Shown: positions 1 to 8,732 of the stretch, piece by piece
Layout: each line of letters begins with the position of its first letter
Numbering within the stretch: the first letter of the stretch is position 1
NCBI RefSeq assembly: GCF_900115805.1
Contig: NZ_FOXU01000001.1
Span: forward strand, 1 to 64,000
DNA length: 64,000 nucleotides
Source of the DNA: Psychrobacillus psychrotolerans
GTDB taxonomy: Bacteria; Bacillota; Bacilli; Bacillales_A; Planococcaceae
Direction of reading: 5' to 3'
Program-made: the position numbers and the translations under genes
The notes under the pieces: generated by a model
What the model was told of the DNA's origin: nothing
Database searches by the model: none
Seen by the model: only the letters and a program-made list of their open reading frames with translations

Positions 1-155
1 AACCCTTTTTCACCCTGTACTTCAAATAATTTCACCCAAGTAATGACTTGAGATTTAGCTACGCCAATGCTTTCTGCAATAGTTTGATAGCTTTCATTTC
101 CAGTTAAATAGCGTTTTACGGCTTGTAATTTAACTTCTAATGTATATTTAGACAT
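1..155 (-). CDS. IS3-family transposase OrfA, N-terminal part (cut by window edge)
   Basis: The complement reads MSKYTLEVKLQAVKRYLTGN and continues through a helix-turn-helix ending at KLFEVQGEKG at the window edge. This is the DNA-binding N-terminus typical of IS3-family (IS150-like) OrfA proteins, which bind the element's ends and are fused to OrfB by frameshifting. Only 51 codons are present. The start codon lies about 50 bp inside the terminal repeat, the usual IS3 layout. Family assignment is from motif memory; the exact IS cannot be named. Confidence 0.85.
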   Translation of the reverse strand, partial: MSKYTLEVKLQAVKRYLTGNESYQTIAESIGVAKSQVITWVKLFEVQGEKG

Positions 156-161
156 AAAAAC

Positions 162-206
162 ACCCCGTAAATGTTAGTTGGTGTCTAACATTTACGGGGC
201 AGTTCA
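162..206. repeat. IS3-type terminal inverted repeat with internal hairpin
   Basis: CCCCGTAAATGTTAG (164-178) is followed by its complement CTAACATTTACGGGG (185-199). Read on the complement the outer end is TGAACTGCCCCGTAAATGTT, which should be the outer tip of the insertion sequence. The same sequence recurs inside the cassette repeat near 32179. Confidence 0.75.
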
Positions 207-228
207 AAGAGAATATTGGAGGGGAAAT

Positions 229-306
229 ATGAACAATGAGTTACCAGAACTCTTAATAGACGGAGAAATAGAAGTGGTTGAAATCATAGATGATTTTACT
301 GTATAA
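229..306 (+). CDS. very short peptide or truncated gene start (25 aa)
   Basis: ATG at 229 follows a strong ribosome site (GGAGGGG, 218-224) and opens a 25-residue acidic peptide beginning MNNELPELLIDGEIEV. It starts about 20 bp outside the insertion-sequence tip. It may be the 5' remnant of a gene disrupted next to the element, or a real micro-protein. No family recognised. From 307 to 521 I see no further gene. Confidence 0.35.
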   Translation: MNNELPELLIDGEIEVVEIIDDFTV

Positions 307-521
307 CACCCATATTGTTTGAATATGGCTAACTCTTAAGGGACTAATGAATTAGCTCATTTAAAAGAGGTATTATTGAAAGTGTGTTGAAATAAGTAAT
401 ATGTAATTGAATTCTGATTTTTTGATGGATAAGGCGTGATTTTTACCGTGATAACCAAAAGAAAGAAGTTGATTAAGGAACTCTAGAGTAAAATAGGTTG
501 ATAATAGAAAGGAATTATATT

Positions 522-806
522 ATGCAAAAGTGTAATAACTGCAACTTTCCGTTTAAATGGGGCAAAATTTACAAATCTATCATGTGGTTTTACAAGCCAA
601 TTCAATGTGAACAATGTGGGACTGCTCATACGATATCTTTTTCCTCAAGATTTCTAGCATCTTTTATGGTACTTCCAATACCAATTTTCGGTCTAATTTT
701 GTCGCCCTCTGAAAATGAATATATAAATGTTTTAATAGGTATTTGCATTAGTTTTGCATGCTCATTATTAATACCATATTTCGCTAAATATGAGAATAAT
801 ACATAA
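522..806 (+). CDS. CXXC-20-CXXC family small membrane protein
   Basis: 94 aa. Two zinc-type pairs, C4-x2-C7 and C29-x2-C32, are about 21 residues apart, followed by two hydrophobic helices (about residues 45-63 and 70-88). This matches the Bacillus 'cxxc_20_cxxc' family of unknown function. The ATG at 522 is preferred over an in-frame TTG at 498 because it sits 6-8 bases after GAAAGGAATT. Role unknown; the layout suggests a small zinc ribbon anchored at the membrane. Confidence 0.75.
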   Translation: MQKCNNCNFPFKWGKIYKSIMWFYKPIQCEQCGTAHTISFSSRFLASFMVLPIPIFGLILSPSENEYINVLIGICISFACSLLIPYFAKYENNT

Positions 807-991
807 TAAATTTAGAGTTGTGAAAACCTAAAAGGAAATGATTTATTGTCTACATATTGAGCTATTAATACATTTCTCGGCTCTGTTCAACCAAAGTAGC
901 TGCTTATTTGAATAATATTTTTTTGTTTTTATGAATTTTTATAATATTAAATATATTGAATATTTTATAGGGGAATAGGAGCTGTTTATTA

Positions 992-1858
992 GTGATGGAA
1001 TTTATAAGTAGACATTTAGCTAGAGATTTATCATTGCCAAGACATCGTGATAGCCTCATGGCAAATGCTTTAAAAGATTTAATATCAGATACTAATGTGC
1101 TGGCTATTTATCTAGCGGGTTCTTTGGCTAGGCGAAACTATGATAATTATTCCGATATTGATATACATATAATAGTTACCCCTGAGAGGAAAGCCGATTA
1201 TATAAAGGATAAACGTCATAGAGCAAAAAAATGGGGGGAAGTGCTGTTTTATGAAGACTTTAATCCTTCTTCGCCGGTAGTAGTTACTCATTATGATTCC
1301 TTTATAAAAGTAGATAGCTGGTATCATTCGCCTGCAGAAGTTGTAGCTTCCATCTGGTTAAAAGGATATAAAGTTCTCTATGATCCAAATAATATTATTA
1401 ACAAAACCATCAAGGAATCATCATACGAGGTATATAAACCGTCATCTGACGAAGTTATTTTGTGGAGAGGAAAACTTCTTGCTTTCATACATGAAATATA
1501 CAGATCGGTAATGAGGGGAGAAATATATTACGCTTTATCTAATTTAGATAGAGTACGATGGCTAGTTGTTTATGGATGGTATTTGGAGATGGAGGAACAT
1601 TTAGATAGTGCATACGGTGTTTGGTCAAAAATAGAGGGGAAAAGAAGTAAATTAAATGAAAAACAGTTAGCTCTTTTAGAAAACTGGGATTGTGGGCGTT
1701 ATCCGGATCAAATTATGAAAACAATGGTTAGTATGGTTCCAGAAATCCTTCGACTAAATAAATATCTAAGTAATCAAGTTAATATCGAAGAAAATGAAGA
1801 CCATATTAAAAAAATTATAGAGATGGCAGTACCTTATAACTTACCCAAAAACGATTAG
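992..1858 (+). CDS. nucleotidyltransferase-domain protein (aminoglycoside adenylyltransferase-like fold)
   Basis: 288 aa. Residues 40-60 hold the Pol-beta-type nucleotidyltransferase signature: G43-S44 followed by SDIDI with D55 and D57 as metal ligands. The long helical C-terminal part is typical of stand-alone nucleotidyltransferases annotated in Bacillus as aminoglycoside or uncharacterised NTases. The start may be GTG 992 or ATG 995; AGGAGC lies at 977-982. The substrate cannot be read from sequence, so antibiotic modification is only one possibility. It is monocistronic or shares a message with the DUF5694 gene 53 bp downstream. Confidence 0.75.
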   Translation: MMEFISRHLARDLSLPRHRDSLMANALKDLISDTNVLAIYLAGSLARRNYDNYSDIDIHIIVTPERKADYIKDKRHRAKKWGEVLFYEDFNPSSPVVVTHYDSFIKVDSWYHSPAEVVASIWLKGYKVLYDPNNIINKTIKESSYEVYKPSSDEVILWRGKLLAFIHEIYRSVMRGEIYYALSNLDRVRWLVVYGWYLEMEEHLDSAYGVWSKIEGKRSKLNEKQLALLENWDCGRYPDQIMKTMVSMVPEILRLNKYLSNQVNIEENEDHIKKIIEMAVPYNLPKND

Positions 1859-1911
1859 TTTGCTTTACATACATTAATAAGTAATATCCTAACCAAAAAG
1901 GAGTGGTATTA

Positions 1912-2616
1912 GTGAAAGAGAATAAGCCAAGTGTTTTAGTGCTTGGAACTTTTCATATGAGTGAATACGAAGAACTACATTCACATAAACGACAAGAGGA
2001 AATGGAAGAACTAATCAATCAAGTAGTGAAGTTCAAACCAACTAAAATAGCAGTTGAAATGGTAGCCGATATGAACGATAGTTTAAATATTAAATATAAA
2101 CAGTACAGATTTGGGAATTATAACCTAGAGATGAACGAGATATACCAAGTGGGCTTTCGCATAGCTACAAGATTTGCGCATGAACAGCTCTATGCAGTAG
2201 ATTGGATGGGTAAAGCTGATCTGAGTTATGTTGAAATGGAGAAGTGGTTAAATGAAAACCAACCCGAACTTTACAAGGAAATATTTGAAGGGTTATATTT
2301 TCCGGAATTTACGACTAATAAAAGTGTCTTGGATTATTATAGAGAACTCAATGAACCTACCTGGTTAAATCAATTACATAAGGTATATTTAAATATGTCA
2401 CGTATAGGAGACTTCGATAATTATATTGGTATGGAATGGTTGAGTTGGTGGTACAAACGAAACTTAATTATTTATTCTAATTTAACTAGATTAGTAAGTT
2501 CAGAAGACGATAGGATACTATTGATTGTTGGTAGTTCTCATAGCTCTATCATTACAAAGTTCCTGGAAGAAAGTGAAGCTTTTAAGATCGAAAACCCTTT
2601 GGATTATCTTTTTTAA
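1912..2616 (+). CDS. DUF5694 domain protein (TraB/PrgY-like superfamily)
   Basis: 234 aa from GTG 1912, chosen because AAGGAG (1898-1903) precedes it by 8 bases; an upstream GTG at 1903 overlaps that site. The N-terminus has GTFHM, then a VEMVADM segment and near the C-terminus a GSSHSS motif. The GTxH / GxxH pattern is seen in TraB-like proteins and in DUF5694, often proposed to be a metal-dependent peptidase-like fold. Cytosolic, with no signal peptide. Function unproven. Confidence 0.7.
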   Translation: MKENKPSVLVLGTFHMSEYEELHSHKRQEEMEELINQVVKFKPTKIAVEMVADMNDSLNIKYKQYRFGNYNLEMNEIYQVGFRIATRFAHEQLYAVDWMGKADLSYVEMEKWLNENQPELYKEIFEGLYFPEFTTNKSVLDYYRELNEPTWLNQLHKVYLNMSRIGDFDNYIGMEWLSWWYKRNLIIYSNLTRLVSSEDDRILLIVGSSHSSIITKFLEESEAFKIENPLDYLF

Positions 2617-2632
2617 AGGAAAAGAGTAGAAA

Positions 2633-3076
2633 GTGAGTGGTGTGAATATGCTTGACCGAAAATTATTTGCTGCATTTTTTACTTCGGTAATTTGCTATTT
2701 CATTGTGCCGCTCTTTTTCGATTATTCTTCTGAATCTTATTTTGTTATAGGATTGTCTGTGAGCATTATTACAGTACCGATACTTTTCGTGGTGGGTATA
2801 CTTTCTTCATTAGCATTCGACTCAATTAACTTTAGTAAAAATATTGGTTTGTCTTATTTAATACATTTAGGATGTGCCATACTTTGTGCTTTCGTTTTTT
2901 CTTTAACAGCTACAGGAGTTTTGTTTATTGCTATACTTATCTCGTTTGTTTACGCAACAATCTTTTTCATTATCGATAATCTAAGTAGATATATAGAAGG
3001 ACTCGCAAAGAACAAGGGGAAATTAAAAAGGGCTGTTGAGATTTCAGCTCAAGAAGGAGACTCAAGAAAAGACTAA
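2633..3076 (+). CDS. four-helix integral membrane protein, unknown
   Basis: About 147 aa with four hydrophobic segments in the first 120 residues and a charged cytosolic tail ending QEGDSRKD. The start is GTG 2633 or ATG 2648; no decisive ribosome site. It begins 16 bp after the DUF5694 stop and is followed 14 bp later by another small membrane gene, so the three probably form one transcript. No family recognised. Confidence 0.55.
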   Translation: MSGVNMLDRKLFAAFFTSVICYFIVPLFFDYSSESYFVIGLSVSIITVPILFVVGILSSLAFDSINFSKNIGLSYLIHLGCAILCAFVFSLTATGVLFIAILISFVYATIFFIIDNLSRYIEGLAKNKGKLKRAVEISAQEGDSRKD

Positions 3077-3090
3077 TAGGCGGTGGCTTT

Positions 3091-3273
3091 ATGTTTAAGA
3101 AAAGTATTGAATACTCTTTAATGTATTTTGTAGTATCTACTCTTTGGCAATTAGTTGTAAATGGTGAAATTAGATGGATAGATAATATTATGATTTGTAT
3201 TATTATTTTTCTGATTTTAATGATTTATGAGTGGTCGAAAAAACCTTATAATTGGAATAAGGGTAAACAATGA
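3091..3273 (+). CDS. small two-helix membrane protein, unknown
   Basis: 60 aa. Two hydrophobic stretches (about 8-22 and 30-46) are separated by a charged loop (NGEIRWID), with a basic tail. The spacing of 14 bp to the upstream membrane gene suggests co-transcription. Ribosome site weak (GGCGGTGG). Function unknown. Confidence 0.5.
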   Translation: MFKKSIEYSLMYFVVSTLWQLVVNGEIRWIDNIMICIIIFLILMIYEWSKKPYNWNKGKQ

Positions 3274-3380
3274 ATAATTTTTTTGAATTTAATGGCAGTT
3301 TTTCAGCTATTTATTAGAGGTTAAAGGAATATGAAATAATTTGTAGAATATTATCTATAATGATTAAATAATGTAATCGT

Positions 3381-3416
3381 GCGTATTAGAGAAGACAACT
3401 CTAATACGCTTATTTA
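3381..3416 (+). terminator. Rho-independent terminator
   Basis: A perfect 10-bp stem, GCGTATTAGA (3381-3390) with TCTAATACGC (3400-3409), is followed by TTATTTATT. It closes the transcript of the small membrane genes. Confidence 0.75.
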
Positions 3417-3476
3417 TTGAGGAAGAGTTCCCCTTAAGTTATGGACTTAGAAAGTATACGGTGGGAGGGATTAATA

Positions 3477-3836
3477 ATGACAACGTATAATAAAGCATTC
3501 AGACTTATTATAAAGAAAAACTTTATGTTACTAATCATATCTATAGCTTTGTTGGTGGTCACATTGGGATTTTGGGTAGGAATTCCTGTTTTTGTAATTG
3601 GGAATATACTTTCTAAGTTTAATATTCCTGTTTTCATTCATATTGTTTGTATATCGATTTCAGTAGGTTTATTTTTTTCCTTATATTTTATTCCATTCCA
3701 TTTAAAAGTTGCTCATTTAGTTGGGAAGATGAAAAATGAAAGTACCATAAAAGCATTCGGTCGTTTGCAGCTAGTATTTGTACTATTAAGTGCAACAGCA
3801 TTTTATGTAATAATTAATGTAGTTCTTGTTCTATAA
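3477..3836 (+). CDS. three-helix membrane protein, unknown
   Basis: 119 aa from ATG 3477, which follows GGGAGGG (3462-3468) at good spacing; an upstream in-frame ATG at 3441 lacks a site. Hydrophobic segments lie at about residues 14-48, 58-78 and 94-117. It ends 70 bp before the response-regulator start and could be part of that resistance operon, but no family is recognised. Confidence 0.6.
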   Translation: MTTYNKAFRLIIKKNFMLLIISIALLVVTLGFWVGIPVFVIGNILSKFNIPVFIHIVCISISVGLFFSLYFIPFHLKVAHLVGKMKNESTIKAFGRLQLVFVLLSATAFYVIINVVLVL

Positions 3837-3906
3837 GGGAAGTAATTTACTCGATATTTGGTATTCTGTAAATAGTAAAAAATATATACGATGGGGATGG
3901 TATTTT

Positions 3907-4617
3907 TTGAATAATAATATTTTGATAGTAGAGGACGATCATTATATCAGCAATATGATTAATGAGACTTTAACAAAACAAGGCTACAACGTAACTGCAG
4001 TTTTTGATGGAGAAGAAGCATTAAAAGTATCAGATTCGCACAACTTTGTTCTAATTATACTTGATCTGATGCTCCCTAAAATAGATGGAATGGAATGTTT
4101 GAAAATCATTAGAACGAAGAGTATGGTTCCCATTCTAATCATGTCTGCAAAGGGCGAGGATGTAGACAAAGCACTCGGACTTGGATTTGGTGCAGATGAT
4201 TATATATCAAAACCGTTTTCCATCATTGAGTTAGTTGCAAGGGTCAATGCGATTATTAGAAGACAAGCTCACTATACGAAAATTACTGATCTAAATAATG
4301 AATCTAGCAATGAAATAATTACAATTGGCGATTTGACCGTTGATATGAATAACTTTTCTGTGAAAAAAAATAATGTCGATTTAAAGCTAACTTTAAAAGA
4401 GTTTAGTATTTTAAAACTGTTTATAAGCAAACCTAACCAAGTTTTTACTAAAGCTCAAGTTTATAGCCTAGTTTGGCAAGATGACTATTACGGTGATGAA
4501 AATATTATCAATGTACATATAAGACGCCTTAGAGAAAAAATTGAAGATGAACCTTCTAAGCCCAAATATATCAAGACATTATGGGGGATTGGTTATAAAT
4601 TAGGGGAGGTAACATGA
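3907..4617 (+). CDS. OmpR-family response regulator
   Basis: 236 aa. Residues 1-115 are a receiver domain: acidic pair ED near residue 10, phosphoacceptor D53 in ILDLMLPK, and K in DDYISKPFS. Residues 140-233 are a winged-helix DNA-binding domain ending in RREKIEDEP and TLWGIGYKLG. TTG 3907 is preferred: GGGGATGG (3893-3900) precedes it, and translation from the ATG-like start at 3826 would add an unconserved 27-residue leader. The last codons overlap the kinase start by 4 bases. It should control the adjacent ABC transporter genes. Confidence 0.9.
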   Translation: MNNNILIVEDDHYISNMINETLTKQGYNVTAVFDGEEALKVSDSHNFVLIILDLMLPKIDGMECLKIIRTKSMVPILIMSAKGEDVDKALGLGFGADDYISKPFSIIELVARVNAIIRRQAHYTKITDLNNESSNEIITIGDLTVDMNNFSVKKNNVDLKLTLKEFSILKLFISKPNQVFTKAQVYSLVWQDDYYGDENIINVHIRRLREKIEDEPSKPKYIKTLWGIGYKLGEVT

Positions 4618-5549
4618 CTTATTTAATACTAATATTATTAGCAATTTCTATATTTTTTAATATATACTTCCTGCGAAGTCGCTCAAAAAAGAAGAATGAC
4701 ATCATTTACATGGAAAAGAAGCTACAAAAAATTACTTCTGACAAAACCGATGAAAAACTGATGCTATACACGAGTGATAAACAGATCCAATCTCTATTAA
4801 TACAAATAAATAGCCTATTAGAACATAATCAGAAAACAGTCGCGGATTTTCATGGGGTAGAAAGATCGATGAGAAAGATGCTCTCAAACGTTTCTCATGA
4901 TTTAAAAACTCCTCTAACAGTTATTCTTGGTTATATAGAAATTATATTAAATGATAAAACAATTAGTCCTGTAAAAATGAATTCCTTACTCCAAACAATT
5001 AATTTGAAAACAGTGGAAGTACTCGATTTAATTTCTCGTTTTTTTGAACTTGTTAAAATTGAATCTGAGGACAGTAACTATGAAAACTCCAAAATTGATT
5101 TAAATGAGGTTTGTCGGAAAGTAATACTAGAATACTATGAAATACTTACCACAAAAGAATTCGAAGTGTCTGTTCAAATCCCTGAAGAGTCAACGTATGT
5201 CTGGGGAAATATAGAAGCGATTGAACGTATACTTAATAACTTAATTTCAAATTCGATTAATTACGGAGCAGAAGGTAAGATGATAGGTCTTAAACTTACA
5301 AGTTTAGATGATTGTGCATACATAGAAGTCTCTGATAAAGGAAAAGGGATTAGCGAGCACGATAAAGATCGTGTCTTTGAAAGGCTTTATACAATGGAGG
5401 ATTCTAGAAATAAACTCTATCAGGGTAGTGGAATAGGATTGACGATTACAAAAAGATTAGTGGAACAAATGAACGGAACTATATCTGTAAAAAGTATCCC
5501 ATTTCAACAGACAACCTTTACTATCCAATTAAAACGATTGTCTTTTTAA
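4614..5549 (+). CDS. sensor histidine kinase, small intramembrane type
   Basis: 311 aa. One N-terminal membrane helix (about 2-22) and no extracytoplasmic sensor loop. HisKA has phosphoacceptor H95 in NVSHDLKTPL. The ATPase domain shows the N box (NNLISNSINYG), G1 (VSDKGKGIS) and G2 (GSGIGLTITKRL). Kinases with this build sit with ABC transporters for peptide or antibiotic resistance in Bacillota and usually sense through the transporter. Start overlaps the regulator stop (ATGA). Confidence 0.9.
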   Translation: MTYLILILLAISIFFNIYFLRSRSKKKNDIIYMEKKLQKITSDKTDEKLMLYTSDKQIQSLLIQINSLLEHNQKTVADFHGVERSMRKMLSNVSHDLKTPLTVILGYIEIILNDKTISPVKMNSLLQTINLKTVEVLDLISRFFELVKIESEDSNYENSKIDLNEVCRKVILEYYEILTTKEFEVSVQIPEESTYVWGNIEAIERILNNLISNSINYGAEGKMIGLKLTSLDDCAYIEVSDKGKGISEHDKDRVFERLYTMEDSRNKLYQGSGIGLTITKRLVEQMNGTISVKSIPFQQTTFTIQLKRLSF

Positions 5550-5656
5550 TAGGTTGTTTGAATCCGTACATAGCAACTTAAGATTTTTGTAAGAAACGAG
5601 TAAGAAAAAAGAGATTTTCCATGTTTACAATAGAAAATAAGAGAAGGAGGGGAAAC

Positions 5657-6580
5657 ATGACCTATATTATTCAAACAAATCATCTAACAAAAGATTTTCA
5701 AGGCAAAGCAGTCGTTTCCAATGTGAATCTGCATGTAAAAAAGGGAGAAATTTATGGCTTCTTAGGTCCCAACGGTGCTGGTAAAACGAGCATCATGCGA
5801 ATGATTATGAATTTGATCAAACCAACTAGTGGCGAGGTAGTCATTTTTGATGAAAAATTGACATCATCATCTTATGAGATACTAAAACGAATGGGAAGTA
5901 TTATTGAGTATCCTATTTTTTATGATCAGTTAACAGCCGTTGAAAATTTAGAGCTACACTGTGAATATATGGGCTACTATAACAAAAATGCCATTAAGTC
6001 GGCTTTAGATTTAGTGAAGTTGAAAGAGTATGAAGGAAAGGCCGTAAAGGATTTTTCGTTAGGTATGAAGCAGCGACTTGGAGTAGCTCGAGCTATTGTA
6101 ACGAAACCTGAAATTCTAATTTTAGATGAGCCTATAAATGGACTAGATCCGGAAGGTATTAAGGAATTTCGAAACCTTTTTCAAATGTTAAGTAAGGATT
6201 ATGGAATGACATTGTTAATATCCAGTCACATCCTAGGGGAGATTGAGCAGATTGCCAATACAATAGGGGTGATTAAAAATGGAAAGCTTATAGAGGAAGT
6301 ATCAATGGATCAGATTAGACTTCAAAATACCGAGTATATTGAGCTAAAAACTAATGATGTTAAAAAGGCTGCATTTGTAATCAATGAAAATCTGAGTATT
6401 TCTAACTTCAAAGTACTAGATGATTCCACAATACGTATTTACAACTTAGAAATACACCCAGGTGAAATAGCCAAAAAACTCGTGTTAAGTGGTGTATTAG
6501 TAGAATCTATTAACAAAAAAGACAATACGTTAGAAGACTATTTTTTAAAGCTGATCAATGGAGGCGTAACCCATGATTAA
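5657..6580 (+). CDS. ABC transporter ATPase, BcrA/lantibiotic-immunity type
   Basis: 307 aa from ATG 5657 after AAGGAGGGG. Walker A is GPNGAGKTS (from G37), the signature is FSLGMKQRLG in place of LSGGQ, and Walker B is ILILDEPINGLDP. The SLGM-type signature and the neighbouring two-component system and ABC-2 permease fit the BcrA/NatA group that exports or repels bacitracin, lantibiotics or sodium. It overlaps the permease gene by 8 bases. The exact substrate is an inference only. Confidence 0.9.
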   Translation: MTYIIQTNHLTKDFQGKAVVSNVNLHVKKGEIYGFLGPNGAGKTSIMRMIMNLIKPTSGEVVIFDEKLTSSSYEILKRMGSIIEYPIFYDQLTAVENLELHCEYMGYYNKNAIKSALDLVKLKEYEGKAVKDFSLGMKQRLGVARAIVTKPEILILDEPINGLDPEGIKEFRNLFQMLSKDYGMTLLISSHILGEIEQIANTIGVIKNGKLIEEVSMDQIRLQNTEYIELKTNDVKKAAFVINENLSISNFKVLDDSTIRIYNLEIHPGEIAKKLVLSGVLVESINKKDNTLEDYFLKLINGGVTHD

Positions 6581-7262
6581 ACTTATTAACTTGGAGATAA
6601 AGAAGTTCAAATTGATAAAATATTGGAAAGGTGTGCTCGGAGCTAATCTGGGGTTCGTTATATTTATCGGTATGGTTTATTTTTTGAATAAGGTCGAAGA
6701 AGAAATACCTTTTGAAAATTTTGAAATGGCTTCAACTATTATTTCTGCAGTTGTAAGTGCAACTTTCATCATTTTCGCATCGGTAATCCTTGCAAAGTTA
6801 GTAATTGATGAATACAAAAATAAATCAATCGACTTAATGTTTACGTATCCTATTAGCAGAAAGAAAATTATGTCCGCAAAACTAATAATTGTAATGGTGT
6901 TTACCTTTATGACCGTATTGTTTTCGACACTATTTTTGAATGGACTTGTCTATATAATGGATGTCACTTTTGATATTTTGCCAGGAGATATTAGTATACA
7001 AGAGCTCATTAATAGCGTGTGGAAAAGCTTTTTCATCGCTTTCGCTGCTGCAGGCTTAAGTCTTATCCCATTACTAATTGGGATGTTGCGAAAATCTTCA
7101 TCAGCCACAATAGTCTCTTCCATATTTTTAGTGACATTGACAAGTTCGGTAAGTAATAACTTCACATTCTCTTCAGTCATGACAGTTTCCATTTCACTAG
7201 CTTTGTTAGGAATAATTATAGGTTGGCTATCTATTAGAAATGTAGAAAAAACAGATTTATAA
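6573..7262 (+). CDS. ABC-2 type permease of the BcrAB-like transporter
   Basis: 229 aa with about six membrane helices and the cytosolic EYKNKS...YPISRKKI segment, which is characteristic of ABC-2 permeases that pair with BcrA-type ATPases. Translationally coupled to the ATPase (8-bp overlap). Likely forms a membrane complex with the upstream protein, expressed under the local regulator/kinase. Confidence 0.85.
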   Translation: MIKLINLEIKKFKLIKYWKGVLGANLGFVIFIGMVYFLNKVEEEIPFENFEMASTIISAVVSATFIIFASVILAKLVIDEYKNKSIDLMFTYPISRKKIMSAKLIIVMVFTFMTVLFSTLFLNGLVYIMDVTFDILPGDISIQELINSVWKSFFIAFAAAGLSLIPLLIGMLRKSSSATIVSSIFLVTLTSSVSNNFTFSSVMTVSISLALLGIIIGWLSIRNVEKTDL

Positions 7263-7310
7263 TAACTGAGAAATACAAACAGTACGTTAAAGTTAATAAG
7301 AGTTATAATA

Positions 7311-7366
7311 TAGGAAAATAAGCTTGGATCAGTATTTCCATGCTAAATTTTCCTATTTTTATTTTT
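7311..7366 (+). terminator. Rho-independent terminator (long loop)
   Basis: TAGGAAAA (7311-7318) can pair with TTTTCCTA (7348-7355), and a T-rich run follows. It lies between the ABC operon and the ArsR gene. The 29-base loop makes it less certain. Confidence 0.5.
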
Positions 7367-7376
7367 GGATAGTGAT

Positions 7377-7404
7377 TTGACATATCGAGAAAAGTCGATA
7401 TACT
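7377..7404 (+). promoter_or_regulatory. sigma-A promoter overlapped by ArsR operator; predicts leaderless mRNA
   Basis: TTGACA (7377-7382) and TATACT (7399-7404) are 16 bp apart, a near-consensus promoter. The spacer and -10 carry the inverted repeat TATCGA (7383-7388) / TCGATA (7395-7400), a plausible operator for the ArsR protein encoded next. The first purine after the -10 is at about 7411-7412, which is the A of the start codon, so the transcript should begin at or next to the AUG. Confidence 0.75.
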
Positions 7405-7411
7405 ATTTCTT

Positions 7412-7726
7412 ATGGATTATATTGATGTATTTAAAGCTTTATCTAACGAAACACGTCTCAATATTTTACAGTGGTTAAAAGAACCAGAGAAGCATTTCCC
7501 TAAACAAGGCGCTCACATACCAAAGGAGGTTAGCTTTAAAGGCGGAGTATGTGTAGGGGACATACAAGAAAAAGCCAAAGTTTCTCAATCTACGGTATCT
7601 CACTACTTAAACTTAATGCAGAAAGTAGGTTTGCTGGAATCTGTTCGTTATGGTCAGTGGACTTATTATAGAAGAGACGAAGAAGGCATTCGTCAGTTAG
7701 CTGAATATTTTAGAACGGAAATCTAA
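7412..7726 (+). CDS. ArsR-family repressor
   Basis: 104 aa winged-helix protein: FKALSNETRLNILQWL at the N-terminus, recognition helix about residues 54-70 (KVSQSTVSHYLNLM), wing SVRYGQWTYYRR. An insertion (KHFPKQGAHIPKEVSFKGGVC) precedes the HTH, as in a Bacillus ArsR subgroup. No ribosome site precedes ATG 7412 and the promoter ends 8 bases upstream. It probably represses itself and the two transporter halves 88 bp downstream. C49 is the only obvious cysteine, so the classical metal site is not evident. Confidence 0.85.
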   Translation: MDYIDVFKALSNETRLNILQWLKEPEKHFPKQGAHIPKEVSFKGGVCVGDIQEKAKVSQSTVSHYLNLMQKVGLLESVRYGQWTYYRRDEEGIRQLAEYFRTEI

Positions 7727-7813
7727 GTTAATCTGATTTTCGTTATTTTTTTCTTTTTAATATCGATAATTCTAGATATCTAAATACAACGAAACGTTCG
7801 GAGGAGTTAAAAT

Positions 7814-8242
7814 ATGCGTTATATTGCATATATATTTGCGTTATTTGCAGGAGTAGCCCTTAGCTTTGAAGGTGCTATTTATGCTGAGCTAGGTAAAAAC
7901 ATAGGGAAGCTAGAAACCAGTTTTTATAATTTTTTTATGGGTTCGATTATTCTTGGTCTACTATGGATATTTTTTGGTAAAGGTAAAATTTCACATGTAG
8001 TTGAAGCGCCAAAATGGACTCTACTAGGTGGTGCATTAGGAGTCGTATATTTAACAGCTATTGTCATTAGTGTTCCGTTTGTTGGAGTTGGAATAACGAT
8101 GGTTGCCGTTATTCTAGGTCAATTATTAATGAGTATGGTTATTGAGCATTATGGTTGGCTCGGAAGTAAGAAAGCCAAAATTAATAAGGAAAAAATATTT
8201 GCTGTGATATCAATGGTTATCGCGCTTATTTTAGTTAACTAG
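7814..8242 (+). CDS. DMT-superfamily half transporter (DUF606/YdcZ family), first copy
   Basis: 142 aa with four to five membrane helices, the DUF606 build. The motif GAIYAELGKNIGKLETSF parallels SAINGTFSRKAGTIETTF in the next gene. GGAGGAG (7800-7806) gives a strong start at 7814. Proteins of this family act as paired or dimeric small exporters; the substrate is unknown. It is 12 bp from its partner and follows an ArsR gene, so regulated efflux is a reasonable guess. Confidence 0.8.
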   Translation: MRYIAYIFALFAGVALSFEGAIYAELGKNIGKLETSFYNFFMGSIILGLLWIFFGKGKISHVVEAPKWTLLGGALGVVYLTAIVISVPFVGVGITMVAVILGQLLMSMVIEHYGWLGSKKAKINKEKIFAVISMVIALILVN

Positions 8243-8254
8243 GAGGCTTAAAAA

Positions 8255-8719
8255 TTGAGTATATTTATGATTCTTTTTACTTTACTTGGTGGGATTACAT
8301 TGAGTGCACAATCAGCTATAAATGGTACATTTAGCCGGAAAGCAGGAACAATTGAAACAACTTTCCTAACCTTTTTAACTGGTTCTATGTTTTTAGCTAT
8401 CCTTATTCTCTTCTTTGGACAAGGAGATATATTTGCCATCTTCAAAGCACCTGTTTGGCAATTAAGTGCGGTATTTTTAGGAGTATTATTTCTTTTGTTT
8501 AATGTCTTTGCAGTTCAAAAAATAGGAGTTATTGCAACCAGTATTACTGTTATCACAGGACAACTAATGATTGGGGTTGTAATTGACCATTTTGGTTGGT
8601 TTAACAGTTTAATCATTACACTTGATATGAAACGTTTGTTAGCTTTACTGTTTATGATTATTGCCTTATATTTTATCTATAAGGGAAATAAACGCTCTCA
8701 TGAAGAGGCAACTGAATAA
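8255..8719 (+). CDS. DMT-superfamily half transporter (DUF606/YdcZ family), second copy
   Basis: 154 aa, TTG start at 8255 with AGGAGG at 8241-8246 overlapping the stop of the first copy. It has five hydrophobic segments and a basic C-terminal tail (KGNKRSHEEATE). It is paralogous to the preceding gene, so the two probably form a heterodimer, as in paired SMR exporters. An intrinsic terminator follows at 8733. Confidence 0.8.
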   Translation: MSIFMILFTLLGGITLSAQSAINGTFSRKAGTIETTFLTFLTGSMFLAILILFFGQGDIFAIFKAPVWQLSAVFLGVLFLLFNVFAVQKIGVIATSITVITGQLMIGVVIDHFGWFNSLIITLDMKRLLALLFMIIALYFIYKGNKRSHEEATE

Positions 8720-8732
8720 TAATATACTAAAT

